DNA of 50,000 bases, from contig QBYL01000002.1 of NCBI GenBank assembly GCA_003282835.1, positions 1-50,000 on the forward strand, read 5' to 3'. The notes below the pieces were generated by a model. It saw only the letters and a program-made list of their open reading frames with translations, made no database searches and was not told the origin of the DNA. This stretch comes from Pelagibacteraceae bacterium AG-325-J13. Lineage in GTDB: Bacteria; Pseudomonadota; Alphaproteobacteria; Pelagibacterales; Pelagibacteraceae. The position numbers and the translations under genes were made by a program. This document shows, piece by piece, positions 28,769-36,036 of the stretch (position 1 is the first letter of the stretch; every line of letters starts with the position of its first letter).

Positions 28769-30451
28769 TTAATTTGTTTTAACTTTTGTCTTTCTCATTA
28801 TTACCCACTGTTGTGCAATGGTTAAGATATTATTTACTGTCCAATAAACTACTAATCCTGAAGGGAATGAGGCTAGGATTATTGTCAAAAAGACTGGAAA
28901 GAATGCAAAAATTTTTGCTTGAATTGGATCAGCTGGAGCAGGATTTAATTTTTGTTGAACCCACATTGATAGACCCATTAGAATTGGCCATATTCCAATA
29001 ATTAAAAAGCTAGGTGGATCCCACGGAATCAAACCAAATAAGTTAAATATTGAAGTGGGGTCTTTATCTGAAAGATCTTTTATCCAACCAAAAAAAGGTT
29101 GATGTCTCATTTCTAGTGATATGAAAAGCATTTTGTAAATAGCAAAAAAGAAGGGTATTTGTATTAATACCGGCAGACAACCTGAAGCAGGGTTAATCTT
29201 CTCTTTTCTGTAAAGAGCCATCATAGCTTGTTGAAGTTTAACTTTATCATCTTTGTGTAATTCTTTTAATCTTACCATTTCAGGCTGAACAGCTTTCATT
29301 TTTGCCATAGATCTAAATGAATAATTAGCTAGAGGAAAGAAAATTAATCTTATTCCAATGGTTATAATGACAATTGCGATTCCAAAATTACCTGAATATT
29401 TAAATAGATAATCTATTATGAAGAAAAGAGGCTTTGTAAAAAAGTAAAACCAACCCCAATCTATTACTAAATCAAACTTATCAATATTTTGATTGGCAGC
29501 GTAACTATCTATAGTGTCTACTTCTTTAGCTGCAACGAAGAGCTGCACGTCATTAGTATTATTAGAATTTGGCTTAACTGTTGTAGGATTATTTAAAATA
29601 TAATTCGCCTTAAATGCATCTTTGTATAAAAATGTTGACTTAAAATTTTCCCCTTTTTTTGGAACTAATGCTGCTATCCAGTATTTGTCAGTAATACCAA
29701 GCCAACCATTGTTGGCTTCTCTAATTAATTTACTATCTTTTATATCGTCATAGTCGTCTTCTTTGAGTTCTTCGTCGAATACACCAATAAATCCCTCATG
29801 AGAGATATAAAAATTTTGAATATCTTCAGGAATCTTATTTCTAGTAATTTGAGCATATGGATATAACTCAATAGTATCTTTGGTATTATTTTGTACTTTT
29901 TGAGTAATCTTGAATAAATATTTATCATCTAACTCAATTATCTTATTGAAAATAATCCCATTATTATTATTCCATTCTAAAATAATTGGTTGGTTGGCAT
30001 TTAATATTTTATTACCCTTAATTTTCCATAAAGATTTTTTATTTGGAACTACAATCTTATTATTTATGCTTGTCCATCCAGTCTCAACGTAAAATCCATT
30101 TTTTGTTTCTGCAGGATTTAAAAATTCTACATTTTTATTATTTTCAATATTCTGTTTGTGATTTTTAAAAGATATGTCATCAATTAATCCTCCTTCAAGA
30201 GATAGAGAACCAATGATACTATCATTTTCAACTTTTATTCTTGTAGATTTGTTTAGAGACTCATCTCTGGTAATTTTTTTTATCTTTAAAGTTTCGTTTA
30301 TATTTGGTGTAATTTTATTCTCATTTTTTTCTTTATTTGAAATTTGGGAAGTATCTTTATTTACTGGTTTTGGTGCTTCAAAAAAAATTGACCATAAAAT
30401 TAAGATAGCTAAAGATAGAGATAATGCAGCTATTAAATTTTTATTATCCAT
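28769..30451 (-). CDS. yidC: Membrane protein insertase YidC
   Basis: Inner-membrane insertase working with or without SecYEG; 560 residues, the Gram-negative length. It has an N-terminal signal-anchor helix (about 6-24), a large periplasmic beta domain (about 60-330), and a C-terminal core of five helices with the functional Arg in TIGIRLIFFPL, FFAIYKMLF, and a final helix SGLVVYWTVNNILTIAQQW. It overlaps yidD by eight bases and is followed immediately by argB. The engB (yihA) gene often found here in other alphaproteobacteria is absent. Confidence 0.97.
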   Translation of the reverse strand: MDNKNLIAALSLSLAILILWSIFFEAPKPVNKDTSQISNKEKNENKITPNINETLKIKKITRDESLNKSTRIKVENDSIIGSLSLEGGLIDDISFKNHKQNIENNKNVEFLNPAETKNGFYVETGWTSINNKIVVPNKKSLWKIKGNKILNANQPIILEWNNNNGIIFNKIIELDDKYLFKITQKVQNNTKDTIELYPYAQITRNKIPEDIQNFYISHEGFIGVFDEELKEDDYDDIKDSKLIREANNGWLGITDKYWIAALVPKKGENFKSTFLYKDAFKANYILNNPTTVKPNSNNTNDVQLFVAAKEVDTIDSYAANQNIDKFDLVIDWGWFYFFTKPLFFIIDYLFKYSGNFGIAIVIITIGIRLIFFPLANYSFRSMAKMKAVQPEMVRLKELHKDDKVKLQQAMMALYRKEKINPASGCLPVLIQIPFFFAIYKMLFISLEMRHQPFFGWIKDLSDKDPTSIFNLFGLIPWDPPSFLIIGIWPILMGLSMWVQQKLNPAPADPIQAKIFAFFPVFLTIILASFPSGLVVYWTVNNILTIAQQWVIMRKTKVKTN

Positions 30452-30767
30452 TTTTGCTTCCCTTTTTATTTTCTAATTTCCAACCAGCATTTTGCAAACC
30501 TTCTACAACTTTTTTTAATCTTTCCTGTCTATCAATATTTTTTGGAATAGGGACAAAGTCAACACCATGAGTACCACCTAGTTTTTTAAATGGGTGACAT
30601 TTTAAAATTCTCATTGTTCCCAATTTGAGTCCTCTGATTAAGCCATGAGCATTTAAAGCTTCAATAAAATACTCTGAACATGTTGGTAAAAATCTACATC
30701 TATTTCCTAACAATGGAGAAATAAAATATTGATAAATCTTAATAATGAAAATTAAAAATTTTGTCAT
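30444..30767 (-). CDS. yidD: Membrane protein insertion efficiency factor YidD
   Basis: Small 107-residue protein that helps YidC-dependent insertion. An amphipathic N-terminus (FLIFIIKIYQYFISPLLG) is followed by the conserved NRCRFLPTCSEYFIEAL with the two Cys, then GLKLGTMRILKCHPF and GGTHGVDFVP. Located between rnpA (one-base gap) and yidC (eight-base overlap), as in most bacteria. Confidence 0.96.
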   Translation of the reverse strand: MTKFLIFIIKIYQYFISPLLGNRCRFLPTCSEYFIEALNAHGLIRGLKLGTMRILKCHPFKKLGGTHGVDFVPIPKNIDRQERLKKVVEGLQNAGWKLENKKGSKNG

Positions 30768-30768
30768 T

Positions 30769-31119
30769 TTATTTTTTTAGTTTACTAAAACTTTTCTCCA
30801 TTAATGGCAAAAGCACATCTTGTTTTTGAGCATAAGCATTAGACTTACCGAAAACTATATAAGTGTAATCTTTATTAATTGCACCCCTTTTTTTTAATAA
30901 TTTTTGTACAATTGCTTTTAATTTTCTTCTTATTTTGTTTCTTTTGACTGCATTTCCAATTTTTTTTTTCATAACAAAACTAATTAGAAGATTTGTTTTA
31001 TATTTAGGTTTAAAAAAATTTTTAGCTGAAAAAATTGAAAAATAGTCTGTGTGTATTTTTTTTTCTTTTAAAGCTTTTTTAAATTGGTTGCTTTTTTTTA
31101 AACTTTCAAGCTTAACCAT
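30769..31119 (-). CDS. rnpA: Ribonuclease P protein component
   Basis: Protein subunit of RNase P, which matures tRNA 5' ends; 116 residues, basic. The RNR signature is KKKIGNAVKRNKIRRKLKA near residues 50-68, and an N-terminal LKKSNQFKKAL segment matches the family. It follows rpmH by ten bases. Its activity matters for the two tRNAs in this window whose first base is shared with an upstream stop codon. Confidence 0.95.
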   Translation of the reverse strand: MVKLESLKKSNQFKKALKEKKIHTDYFSIFSAKNFFKPKYKTNLLISFVMKKKIGNAVKRNKIRRKLKAIVQKLLKKRGAINKDYTYIVFGKSNAYAQKQDVLLPLMEKSFSKLKK

Positions 31120-31129
31120 CGGAATATAA

Positions 31130-31264
31130 CTATGTTGAAATTGTTTTTCGCCCTTTGGCTCTTCTTCTTGCTATTAGTTGTCTACCCGTCTTAGTCGACA
31201 TTCTAGCTCTAAAACCGTGTCTTCTTTTTCTTACTAAATTACTTGGCTGATAAGTTCTTTTCAT
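31130..31264 (-). CDS. rpmH: 50S ribosomal protein L34
   Basis: Ribosomal protein bL34 of 44 residues. The translation of the minus strand starts [20 protein letters not shown] and continues with [20 protein letters not shown], which is diagnostic. It is the first gene of the ten-gene minus-strand run and stands divergent from the VTT-domain gene, with 50 bp between the starts. Confidence 0.97.
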   Translation of the reverse strand: MKRTYQPSNLVRKRRHGFRARMSTKTGRQLIARRRAKGRKTIST

Positions 31265-31314
31265 AAATATTTAAAGGTATATATTTTAATTGTTGTCTGT
31301 TGTACAGGTAAATA

Positions 31315-32043
31315 ATGAGTAGTAAATTAAAAATTTTTTTAGGCATTTCATATTTAGCCATTTTACTAATATTTCTCTATTTAATTTTTTCTTATGTAGA
31401 AATTAATAGACTTAATGAATTTTCGTATTATAAAGAAATCCAATTTAATCTAGAAAGCTTGATTGGAGAAAATATCTATCTTAACTTGTCGTTATTTTTT
31501 TTATTTTCTATTATTTGGATTACACTACTAGGTTTTGGATCACCTTTATTAATTATCTCTGGTATTTTGTTTGGTAAATGGCTTGGAACAATTATTTCAG
31601 TTGTTTCGATTTCAATCGGAACTTTAATTTTATATACGATAGCTGGTTTTTTCTTCTCTAGTTTAGTTCAAAAAATTTTAGGAGAAAAATTTTCAAGATA
31701 TATAAATCTTTTTAAAAGAAATGAATTTTATTATTTTTTTATTTTTAGATTCATGGGAGGGCTTGGAACTCCTTTTTTTATACAAAATATTCTTCCAATT
31801 ATATTTCGTATGAAAAAATCTAATTATTTTTTTTCAAGCTTTTTAGGTTTTATACCTGGGTTTTTCATAATTAACACTATAGGAGCTGGGCTAAACAAGT
31901 ATATAAAGCAAGCTGAAAATTTTAATTTAATAAGTTTAATTTCAACAAAAGAAGTGTATTTGCCTATCATTTTTTTTATAGCTATTATCTTTACATCAGC
32001 GATTATTAAGAAAAAAATATTTGATCAAAGTAATTCTCGCTGA
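31315..32043 (+). CDS. TVP38/TMEM64 (VTT/DedA-related) membrane protein
   Basis: Polytopic inner-membrane protein of 242 residues with about six hydrophobic segments. The VTT core is recognisable: GFGSPLLIISGILFGKWLG (about 73-91), FRFMGGLGTPFFIQN (about 143-157) and SSFLGFIPGFFIINTIGAGL. Related DedA/TMEM41 proteins move lipids across membranes; a flippase-like role is possible but not demonstrated for this group. It is divergent from rpmH. Confidence 0.85.
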   Translation: MSSKLKIFLGISYLAILLIFLYLIFSYVEINRLNEFSYYKEIQFNLESLIGENIYLNLSLFFLFSIIWITLLGFGSPLLIISGILFGKWLGTIISVVSISIGTLILYTIAGFFFSSLVQKILGEKFSRYINLFKRNEFYYFFIFRFMGGLGTPFFIQNILPIIFRMKKSNYFFSSFLGFIPGFFIINTIGAGLNKYIKQAENFNLISLISTKEVYLPIIFFIAIIFTSAIIKKKIFDQSNSR

Positions 32044-32064
32044 TTATTAAAAAAGGTCTAAGAT

Positions 32065-32253
32065 ATGTTTGAAAAATTTAATTGGATAGTATGGTTAATT
32101 TTAGTAATTTTGTGGAACTATGGTTTTCCAAATGCTTCACCATTTCAAGACGTTGTAGTTGCCGTAATTCTGTCTTTATTGTTTATAATTATCAAATTAA
32201 TTAGATCAAGATACTTGCATAAAACTAATTCAAGAAGTAAAAATAGTATCTAA
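32065..32253 (+). CDS. Small two-helix membrane protein, unknown function
   Basis: A 62-residue protein with two hydrophobic segments (about 7-20 and 27-46) around the loop GFPNASPFQD, and a basic tail. An AAAGGT sequence precedes the ATG. It lies 21 bases after the VTT-domain gene and 16 before the next small gene, in a + strand series. No family is recognised; it is supported by its topology and spacing. Confidence 0.6.
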   Translation: MFEKFNWIVWLILVILWNYGFPNASPFQDVVVAVILSLLFIIIKLIRSRYLHKTNSRSKNSI

Positions 32254-32269
32254 TGAAGGAGCTGTTAAT

Positions 32270-32464
32270 ATGGGAATCCACTATGACTATAAATCTACTC
32301 GTGGCGATAAAGCTATGAAAAAGGAAGCTAAACGTAAAGCGAGAATTGAACAGCGTAGAGCGAAAAGATCTAGCAATAATCCTAAATCATCCGAGGAAAA
32401 AGAAATGCACGATATTGACAAGCCAATCACGCTTGAAGATTTAACTAATCCAGATAAAGACTAG
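32270..32464 (+). CDS. Small charged protein (64 aa), unknown function
   Basis: A soluble, very charged 64-residue protein: basic N-terminal half (GDKAMKKEAKRKARIEQRRA) and an acidic end (DIDKPITLEDLTNPDKD). A clear GAAGGAG Shine-Dalgarno lies about nine bases before the ATG, one of the best in the window, so expression is likely. The basic stretch could bind nucleic acid, which is only a guess. No family name can be given. Confidence 0.65.
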   Translation: MGIHYDYKSTRGDKAMKKEAKRKARIEQRRAKRSSNNPKSSEEKEMHDIDKPITLEDLTNPDKD

Positions 32465-32471
32465 TTATTTT

Positions 32472-32597
32472 ATGAAATCTTTTGTAAAAAAAGATTCCTT
32501 AATGAAAATTCGCGAGTCTTCATTAAAAAAAAATTTAAAAAAAAGAAAAAAATTTAAGAATAACATTAAAAAGAAACATGACGGTTCTATCAGATAA
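32472..32597 (+). CDS. Very small basic protein upstream of dcd
   Basis: A 41-codon frame beginning [20 protein letters not shown] and ending in HDGSIR, overlapping the dcd start by 20 bases. The [11 protein letters not shown] core resembles a short alphaproteobacterial protein often placed before murA that ends in an ENLKRRKAQAR-like motif (from memory). It follows the previous small gene by seven bases. It could instead be a chance Lys-rich frame in A-rich DNA. Confidence 0.42.
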   Translation: MKSFVKKDSLMKIRESSLKKNLKKRKKFKNNIKKKHDGSIR

Positions 32598-33129
32598 TTG
32601 GATTAAAAAAGCTGCACTTAAAGGAATGATTAAACCTTTTGTGAATAAACAAGTTAGAAAAGGAAAAATATCTTATGGACTTTCATCGTACGGTTATGAT
32701 GCTCGAGTTTCAAATGAATTTAAAATTTTTACTAATGTAAACTCAGGTATCGTAGATCCTAAAGTTTTCAAAAAAGAAAGTTTTGTTACTAAAATAGGAA
32801 AAGAATGTGTAATACCTCCAAATTCTTTTGCCCTAGCTCGAACTATGGAATATTTTAAAATACCTGAGAATGTTTTAGTAATCTGTTTAGGAAAATCTAC
32901 CTACGCAAGATGTGGCATTATTGTTAATGTGACTCCACTGGAACCAGGTTGGGAAGGTCACGTTACTTTAGAATTTTCAAATACCACTCCATTACCAGCA
33001 AAAATTTACGCCAATGAAGGAGTTGCTCAATTCATATTTATTAAAGGAAACGAAAAACCAAATATTTCTTATGCCAAAAGAAAAGGCAAATATATGAAAC
33101 AAAAAGGCGTGACACTCCCAAAGATTTAA
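32578..33129 (+). CDS. dcd: dCTP deaminase
   Basis: Deaminates dCTP to dUTP for thymidylate synthesis; 183 residues, homotrimer of the dUTPase fold. Visible motifs are [13 protein letters not shown] (about 37-49), [11 protein letters not shown] with catalytic Ser/Arg, the catalytic Glu in [17 protein letters not shown], and a C-terminal [19 protein letters not shown] lid. murA starts eight bases after the stop. Confidence 0.96.
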   Translation: MTVLSDNWIKKAALKGMIKPFVNKQVRKGKISYGLSSYGYDARVSNEFKIFTNVNSGIVDPKVFKKESFVTKIGKECVIPPNSFALARTMEYFKIPENVLVICLGKSTYARCGIIVNVTPLEPGWEGHVTLEFSNTTPLPAKIYANEGVAQFIFIKGNEKPNISYAKRKGKYMKQKGVTLPKI

Positions 33130-33137
33130 AAGTCTTA

Positions 33138-34394
33138 ATGCAAAAATTATTTATCAACGGAAAAAAAGAATTATCGGGCAAGATTTCAATATCAGGATCC
33201 AAAAATGCTTCTTTGGCAATTTTAGCAGCAACAATTTTATCCTCTACCTCAAAACTAGTAAATGTACCTTTAGTTGAGGACATATTTACTATGATCAAGT
33301 TGTTAAAATTTATAGGATTAAAAATTAGTATTAAAAAAGATAAAAATGAAATTAATATTAATAATACAAATAAAAAAATAAAAACTTTAGCGCCATATAA
33401 TTTAGTTAAGACAATGAGAGCAGGGGTGTTAGTGCTTGGTCCACTATTATCAAAATATAAAAAAGCAAAAATTTCTCTTCCAGGAGGGTGCGCTATAGGA
33501 ACACGACCTGTTGACCTTCACTTGTTTGCATTAAAAAAGCTTGGAGCAAAAATTAAAATTAAAAATGGATATATTGTTGCAGACGCAAAAAACGGATTAA
33601 AAGGTGCTAATATTAATTTTCCTAAAATCTCAGTCGGAGCCACAGAAAATGCTCTACTAGCAGCATTTAGTGCAGAAGGAAAAACTACTATAAACAATTG
33701 CGCAATTGAACCCGAGATAAAAGACCTTGTTAAATTCTTAAATAAATTAGGAGGTAAAATTAAAATAGTTAAAAGAAAAATATTTGTTAATTGTGCAAAA
33801 AGTATAAATAGAAGAATAAGTCATAAAGTTATTTTAGATAGAATTGAACTTGGTACTTACTTGATAGCAGCAGCTTTAGTAGGTAAAAAAATTATTATAA
33901 ATAAGATAAATCCAAGTTTCATTAAAAGCGAAATTCAAATTTTAAAAAAGATGGGGGTAAGAATTAGTGTTAAGGGAGAGACGGTAATAATTTTAAAAAG
34001 CGATAAAATTAAAAAGATTAATGTTTCAACTCAACCTTACCCAGGATTTCCAACTGACCTTCAAGCACAATTAATGGTTTTGATGACACGTGCCAAAGGT
34101 CAATCGAAGATTACTGAAAAAATTTTTGAGAATAGGTTTATGCATGTACCTGAGCTAAAAAGAATGGGAGCTAACATAGAAATTATTAATAAAACTGCTA
34201 TTATTAGTGGACCAACAAATTTGACTGGGGCGGAGGTAATGGCAACTGATTTGAGGGCATCAGTAAGTCTTGTATTAGCAGGTCTAGTGGCAGATAATAG
34301 AACAGTAATTAATAGGATTTATCATTTAGATAGAGGTTATGAATTATTAGAAAAAAAATTGAAAAATTGTAAGGCACGTATTAAAAGAGTCTAA
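33138..34394 (+). CDS. murA: UDP-N-acetylglucosamine 1-carboxyvinyltransferase
   Basis: First committed enzyme of peptidoglycan precursor synthesis, adding enolpyruvate to UDP-GlcNAc; 418 residues. The N-terminal SGSKNASLAILAAT, TMRAGVLVLGPLL, and the active-site loop LPGGCAIGTRPVDLH with the fosfomycin-target Cys near 117 are all present, as is YPGFPTDLQAQ near 303. DUF2948 follows one base after the stop, as in other alphaproteobacteria. Confidence 0.97.
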   Translation: MQKLFINGKKELSGKISISGSKNASLAILAATILSSTSKLVNVPLVEDIFTMIKLLKFIGLKISIKKDKNEININNTNKKIKTLAPYNLVKTMRAGVLVLGPLLSKYKKAKISLPGGCAIGTRPVDLHLFALKKLGAKIKIKNGYIVADAKNGLKGANINFPKISVGATENALLAAFSAEGKTTINNCAIEPEIKDLVKFLNKLGGKIKIVKRKIFVNCAKSINRRISHKVILDRIELGTYLIAAALVGKKIIINKINPSFIKSEIQILKKMGVRISVKGETVIILKSDKIKKINVSTQPYPGFPTDLQAQLMVLMTRAKGQSKITEKIFENRFMHVPELKRMGANIEIINKTAIISGPTNLTGAEVMATDLRASVSLVLAGLVADNRTVINRIYHLDRGYELLEKKLKNCKARIKRV

Positions 34395-34395
34395 A

Positions 34396-34839
34396 GTGGA
34401 GACTAAAAATTTAAAACTCATAGCTAGAACAGATGAAGATTTGAGAGTTGTGTCGGCACATTTACAAGACTCAATCGTAGCAACGAAGGACATAGCTCAT
34501 TTAAAATCAAATAGAATTTTCTTAATGCAACTTAATAGATTTATGTGGGAAGATGTTGAGAAGGGAGTATTTAGAAAAAATAAAAGAATTAGAACCATAC
34601 TAAAGTTTGAAAATGTAATTGATGTGATCTCAAAAAATATTAATCACACTGATAAAGACAAGTTTTTAGATTTTTTAGCAATAGAGAGCAACCAAAAACC
34701 TGATAATAATGTAGAGTTGAAATTAATATTTTCTGGAGATTCCGTAATTAAAGTTATATCAGAAGTAATTGAGGTAGCTTTAGATGATCAGGGTGAGCCT
34801 TGGATAACAAAAAATAAACCAAAACATAAAGTTTTATAA
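34396..34839 (+). CDS. DUF2948 family protein
   Basis: A 147-residue protein of unknown function that is a regular murA neighbour in alphaproteobacteria. The N-terminus LKLIARTDEDLRVVSAHLQDSIV and the IFLMQLNRFMWEDVEKG segment match DUF2948 from memory. It starts with GTG one base after murA, so it depends on coupling to murA translation. It is Lys-rich and soluble, with no catalytic motif seen. Confidence 0.85.
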   Translation: METKNLKLIARTDEDLRVVSAHLQDSIVATKDIAHLKSNRIFLMQLNRFMWEDVEKGVFRKNKRIRTILKFENVIDVISKNINHTDKDKFLDFLAIESNQKPDNNVELKLIFSGDSVIKVISEVIEVALDDQGEPWITKNKPKHKVL

Positions 34840-34866
34840 TAATTATATATTTAAAGATGAATAAAA

Positions 34867-34956
34867 ATGTTAAAAATAGATATTGAAAGATTTTACTCTT
34901 TAGCTATAAATTCTAAAGAAATAAATTTAAAGCTAAACTTTAAAAAAGGTATTTAA
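34867..34956 (+). CDS. Possible 29-codon upstream ORF of infA
   Basis: An ATG frame (MLKIDIERFYSLAINSKEIN and nine more residues) whose TAA ends on the base just before the TTG start of infA. It could be a leader peptide coupling ribosomes to the weak infA start, a remnant of genes lost between DUF2948 and infA, or chance. No Shine-Dalgarno of quality is visible. Confidence 0.25.
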   Translation: MLKIDIERFYSLAINSKEINLKLNFKKGI

Positions 34957-35172
34957 TTGGCAAAACAAGAAACTTTGGAATTTAAGGGTAAAGTGACTGA
35001 ATTATTACCAAATGCTATGTTTAGGGTAAAACTTGAGAACAATCACGAAATATTAGCCCACACAGCTGGAAAATTAAGGAAGAATAGAATAAGAGTTCTA
35101 GCCGGCGATAATGTTATGGTAGAGATGACTCCATATGATTTAACTAAAGGTAGAATAACTTTTAGATTTTAG
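34957..35172 (+). CDS. infA: Translation initiation factor IF-1
   Basis: Essential 71-residue OB-fold protein that fills the ribosomal A site during initiation. The sequence [20 protein letters not shown] and the segments [20 protein letters not shown] and [17 protein letters not shown] are diagnostic. The start is TTG, because the family's MAKQE N-terminus falls there and no ATG is nearby. AAAAAAGGT lies about seven bases upstream. The third base of the TAG stop is also G1 of tRNA-Phe. Confidence 0.96.
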   Translation: MAKQETLEFKGKVTELLPNAMFRVKLENNHEILAHTAGKLRKNRIRVLAGDNVMVEMTPYDLTKGRITFRF

Positions 35173-35246
35173 GCCTTGTAGCTCAGTAGTAGAGCAGTAC
35201 CCTGAAAAGGTATGTGTCGTAAGTGCGATTCTTACCAAGGCCACCA
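35172..35246 (+). tRNA. tRNA-Phe(GAA), CCA encoded, unusual D and T loops
   Basis: 75 nt. Acceptor GGCCTTG pairs fully with CAAGGCC, with discriminator A and CCA. The D stem GCTC/GAGC, anticodon stem GTACC/GGTAT with loop CTGAAAA (anticodon GAA) and T stem GTAAG/CTTAC are all paired. The D loop is only AGTAGTA, without the usual GG pair, and the T loop is TGCGATT, with G at the near-invariant U55. Both changes affect the same elbow contact. The first base is the last base of the infA stop codon. Confidence 0.93.
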
Positions 35247-35298
35247 CCTCATAATTATTCTGGACATGAACTAAAAATAGTTGATATATCCAAATTAG

Positions 35299-36036
35299 AT
35301 GAAGTTTTCTTTAGAAATAACTATGAAGACAGATTTATCTGTTTTACCAAAATTAAAAGATGTCTATATCACAATGCTACCAGGCGATGATTATAGGCAG
35401 GTCGCTCAAAAGGCTAAGGAACTTGTTCAATTTGGTTATAATCCAATCCCACATTTTCCAGCGAGATCAATTAAAGATTTATCGCAACTAAAAGAATATG
35501 TATCAATGTGTAAGGATTTTGGTGTAAAACAAGCCCTAGTCATCGGCGGAAGTGCAGAACCTCTGGGAAATTACCACTGCTCGTTGCAAATTTTGGAGAC
35601 AGGATTATTTAAGGGGATGAAAATAGGAATTGCTGGACACCCAGATGGGTCCCCTGATATATCGGACTCAGAATTAGAAAAAGCTATGAAAGATAAATTA
35701 CCATTTGCTGATTACATAGTTACTCAATGGTTACTAGATGCCAAGTCTATAGCTAAATTTATTTCGAAACAAACATTACCAGTTCATGTGGGGATTACTG
35801 GGCCTTTAAAAATAAGCAGCTTAATTAAGTTTGCTAGTATTGTTGGAGCAAAAAATTCTTTCAATTTTCTTAAATCTAATGCGACAAAAGCTGTTGACTT
35901 ACTAAGACCAAAAGATCCAAATGATTTAATTAATAGTCTAAAGACGTCCACAGAAAATTTTCATATTTATACTTTTGGAGGGTTAAAGGAAACAAACAAA
36001 TGGTTACTTAAAAATAATTATGCCAAAGAAAAGTAA
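35299..36036 (+). CDS. MetF-like methylenetetrahydrofolate reductase family protein
   Basis: TIM-barrel flavoprotein family that interconverts methylene-THF and methyl-THF. At 245 residues it is shorter than MetF (about 290). The catalytic Glu region is retained as FSLEITMKT (Glu6, equivalent to FEFFPPKT), as is AGHPDGSPD (112-120). The flavin-contacting Asp of the usual RGD or GGD is replaced by Ser in VIGGSAEP (81-88). It overlaps the DmdA/GcvT-like methyltransferase gene by 17 bases, so the pair may work as methyl transfer to THF followed by oxidation of methyl-THF, as in known O-demethylase systems. The direction is inferred. Confidence 0.85.
   Translation: MKFSLEITMKTDLSVLPKLKDVYITMLPGDDYRQVAQKAKELVQFGYNPIPHFPARSIKDLSQLKEYVSMCKDFGVKQALVIGGSAEPLGNYHCSLQILETGLFKGMKIGIAGHPDGSPDISDSELEKAMKDKLPFADYIVTQWLLDAKSIAKFISKQTLPVHVGITGPLKISSLIKFASIVGAKNSFNFLKSNATKAVDLLRPKDPNDLINSLKTSTENFHIYTFGGLKETNKWLLKNNYAKEK

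Noticed and set aside
28425-28772. 115-codon + strand frame opposite argB
   Set aside because: Shadow of the argB frame; hydrophobic-looking translation results from the antisense of Lys/Asn/Ile-rich codons.
35247-35298. Possible SAM- or THF-type riboswitch ahead of the MetF-like gene
   Set aside because: The spacer after tRNA-Phe is only 52 bp and shows no conserved riboswitch core that I recognise.
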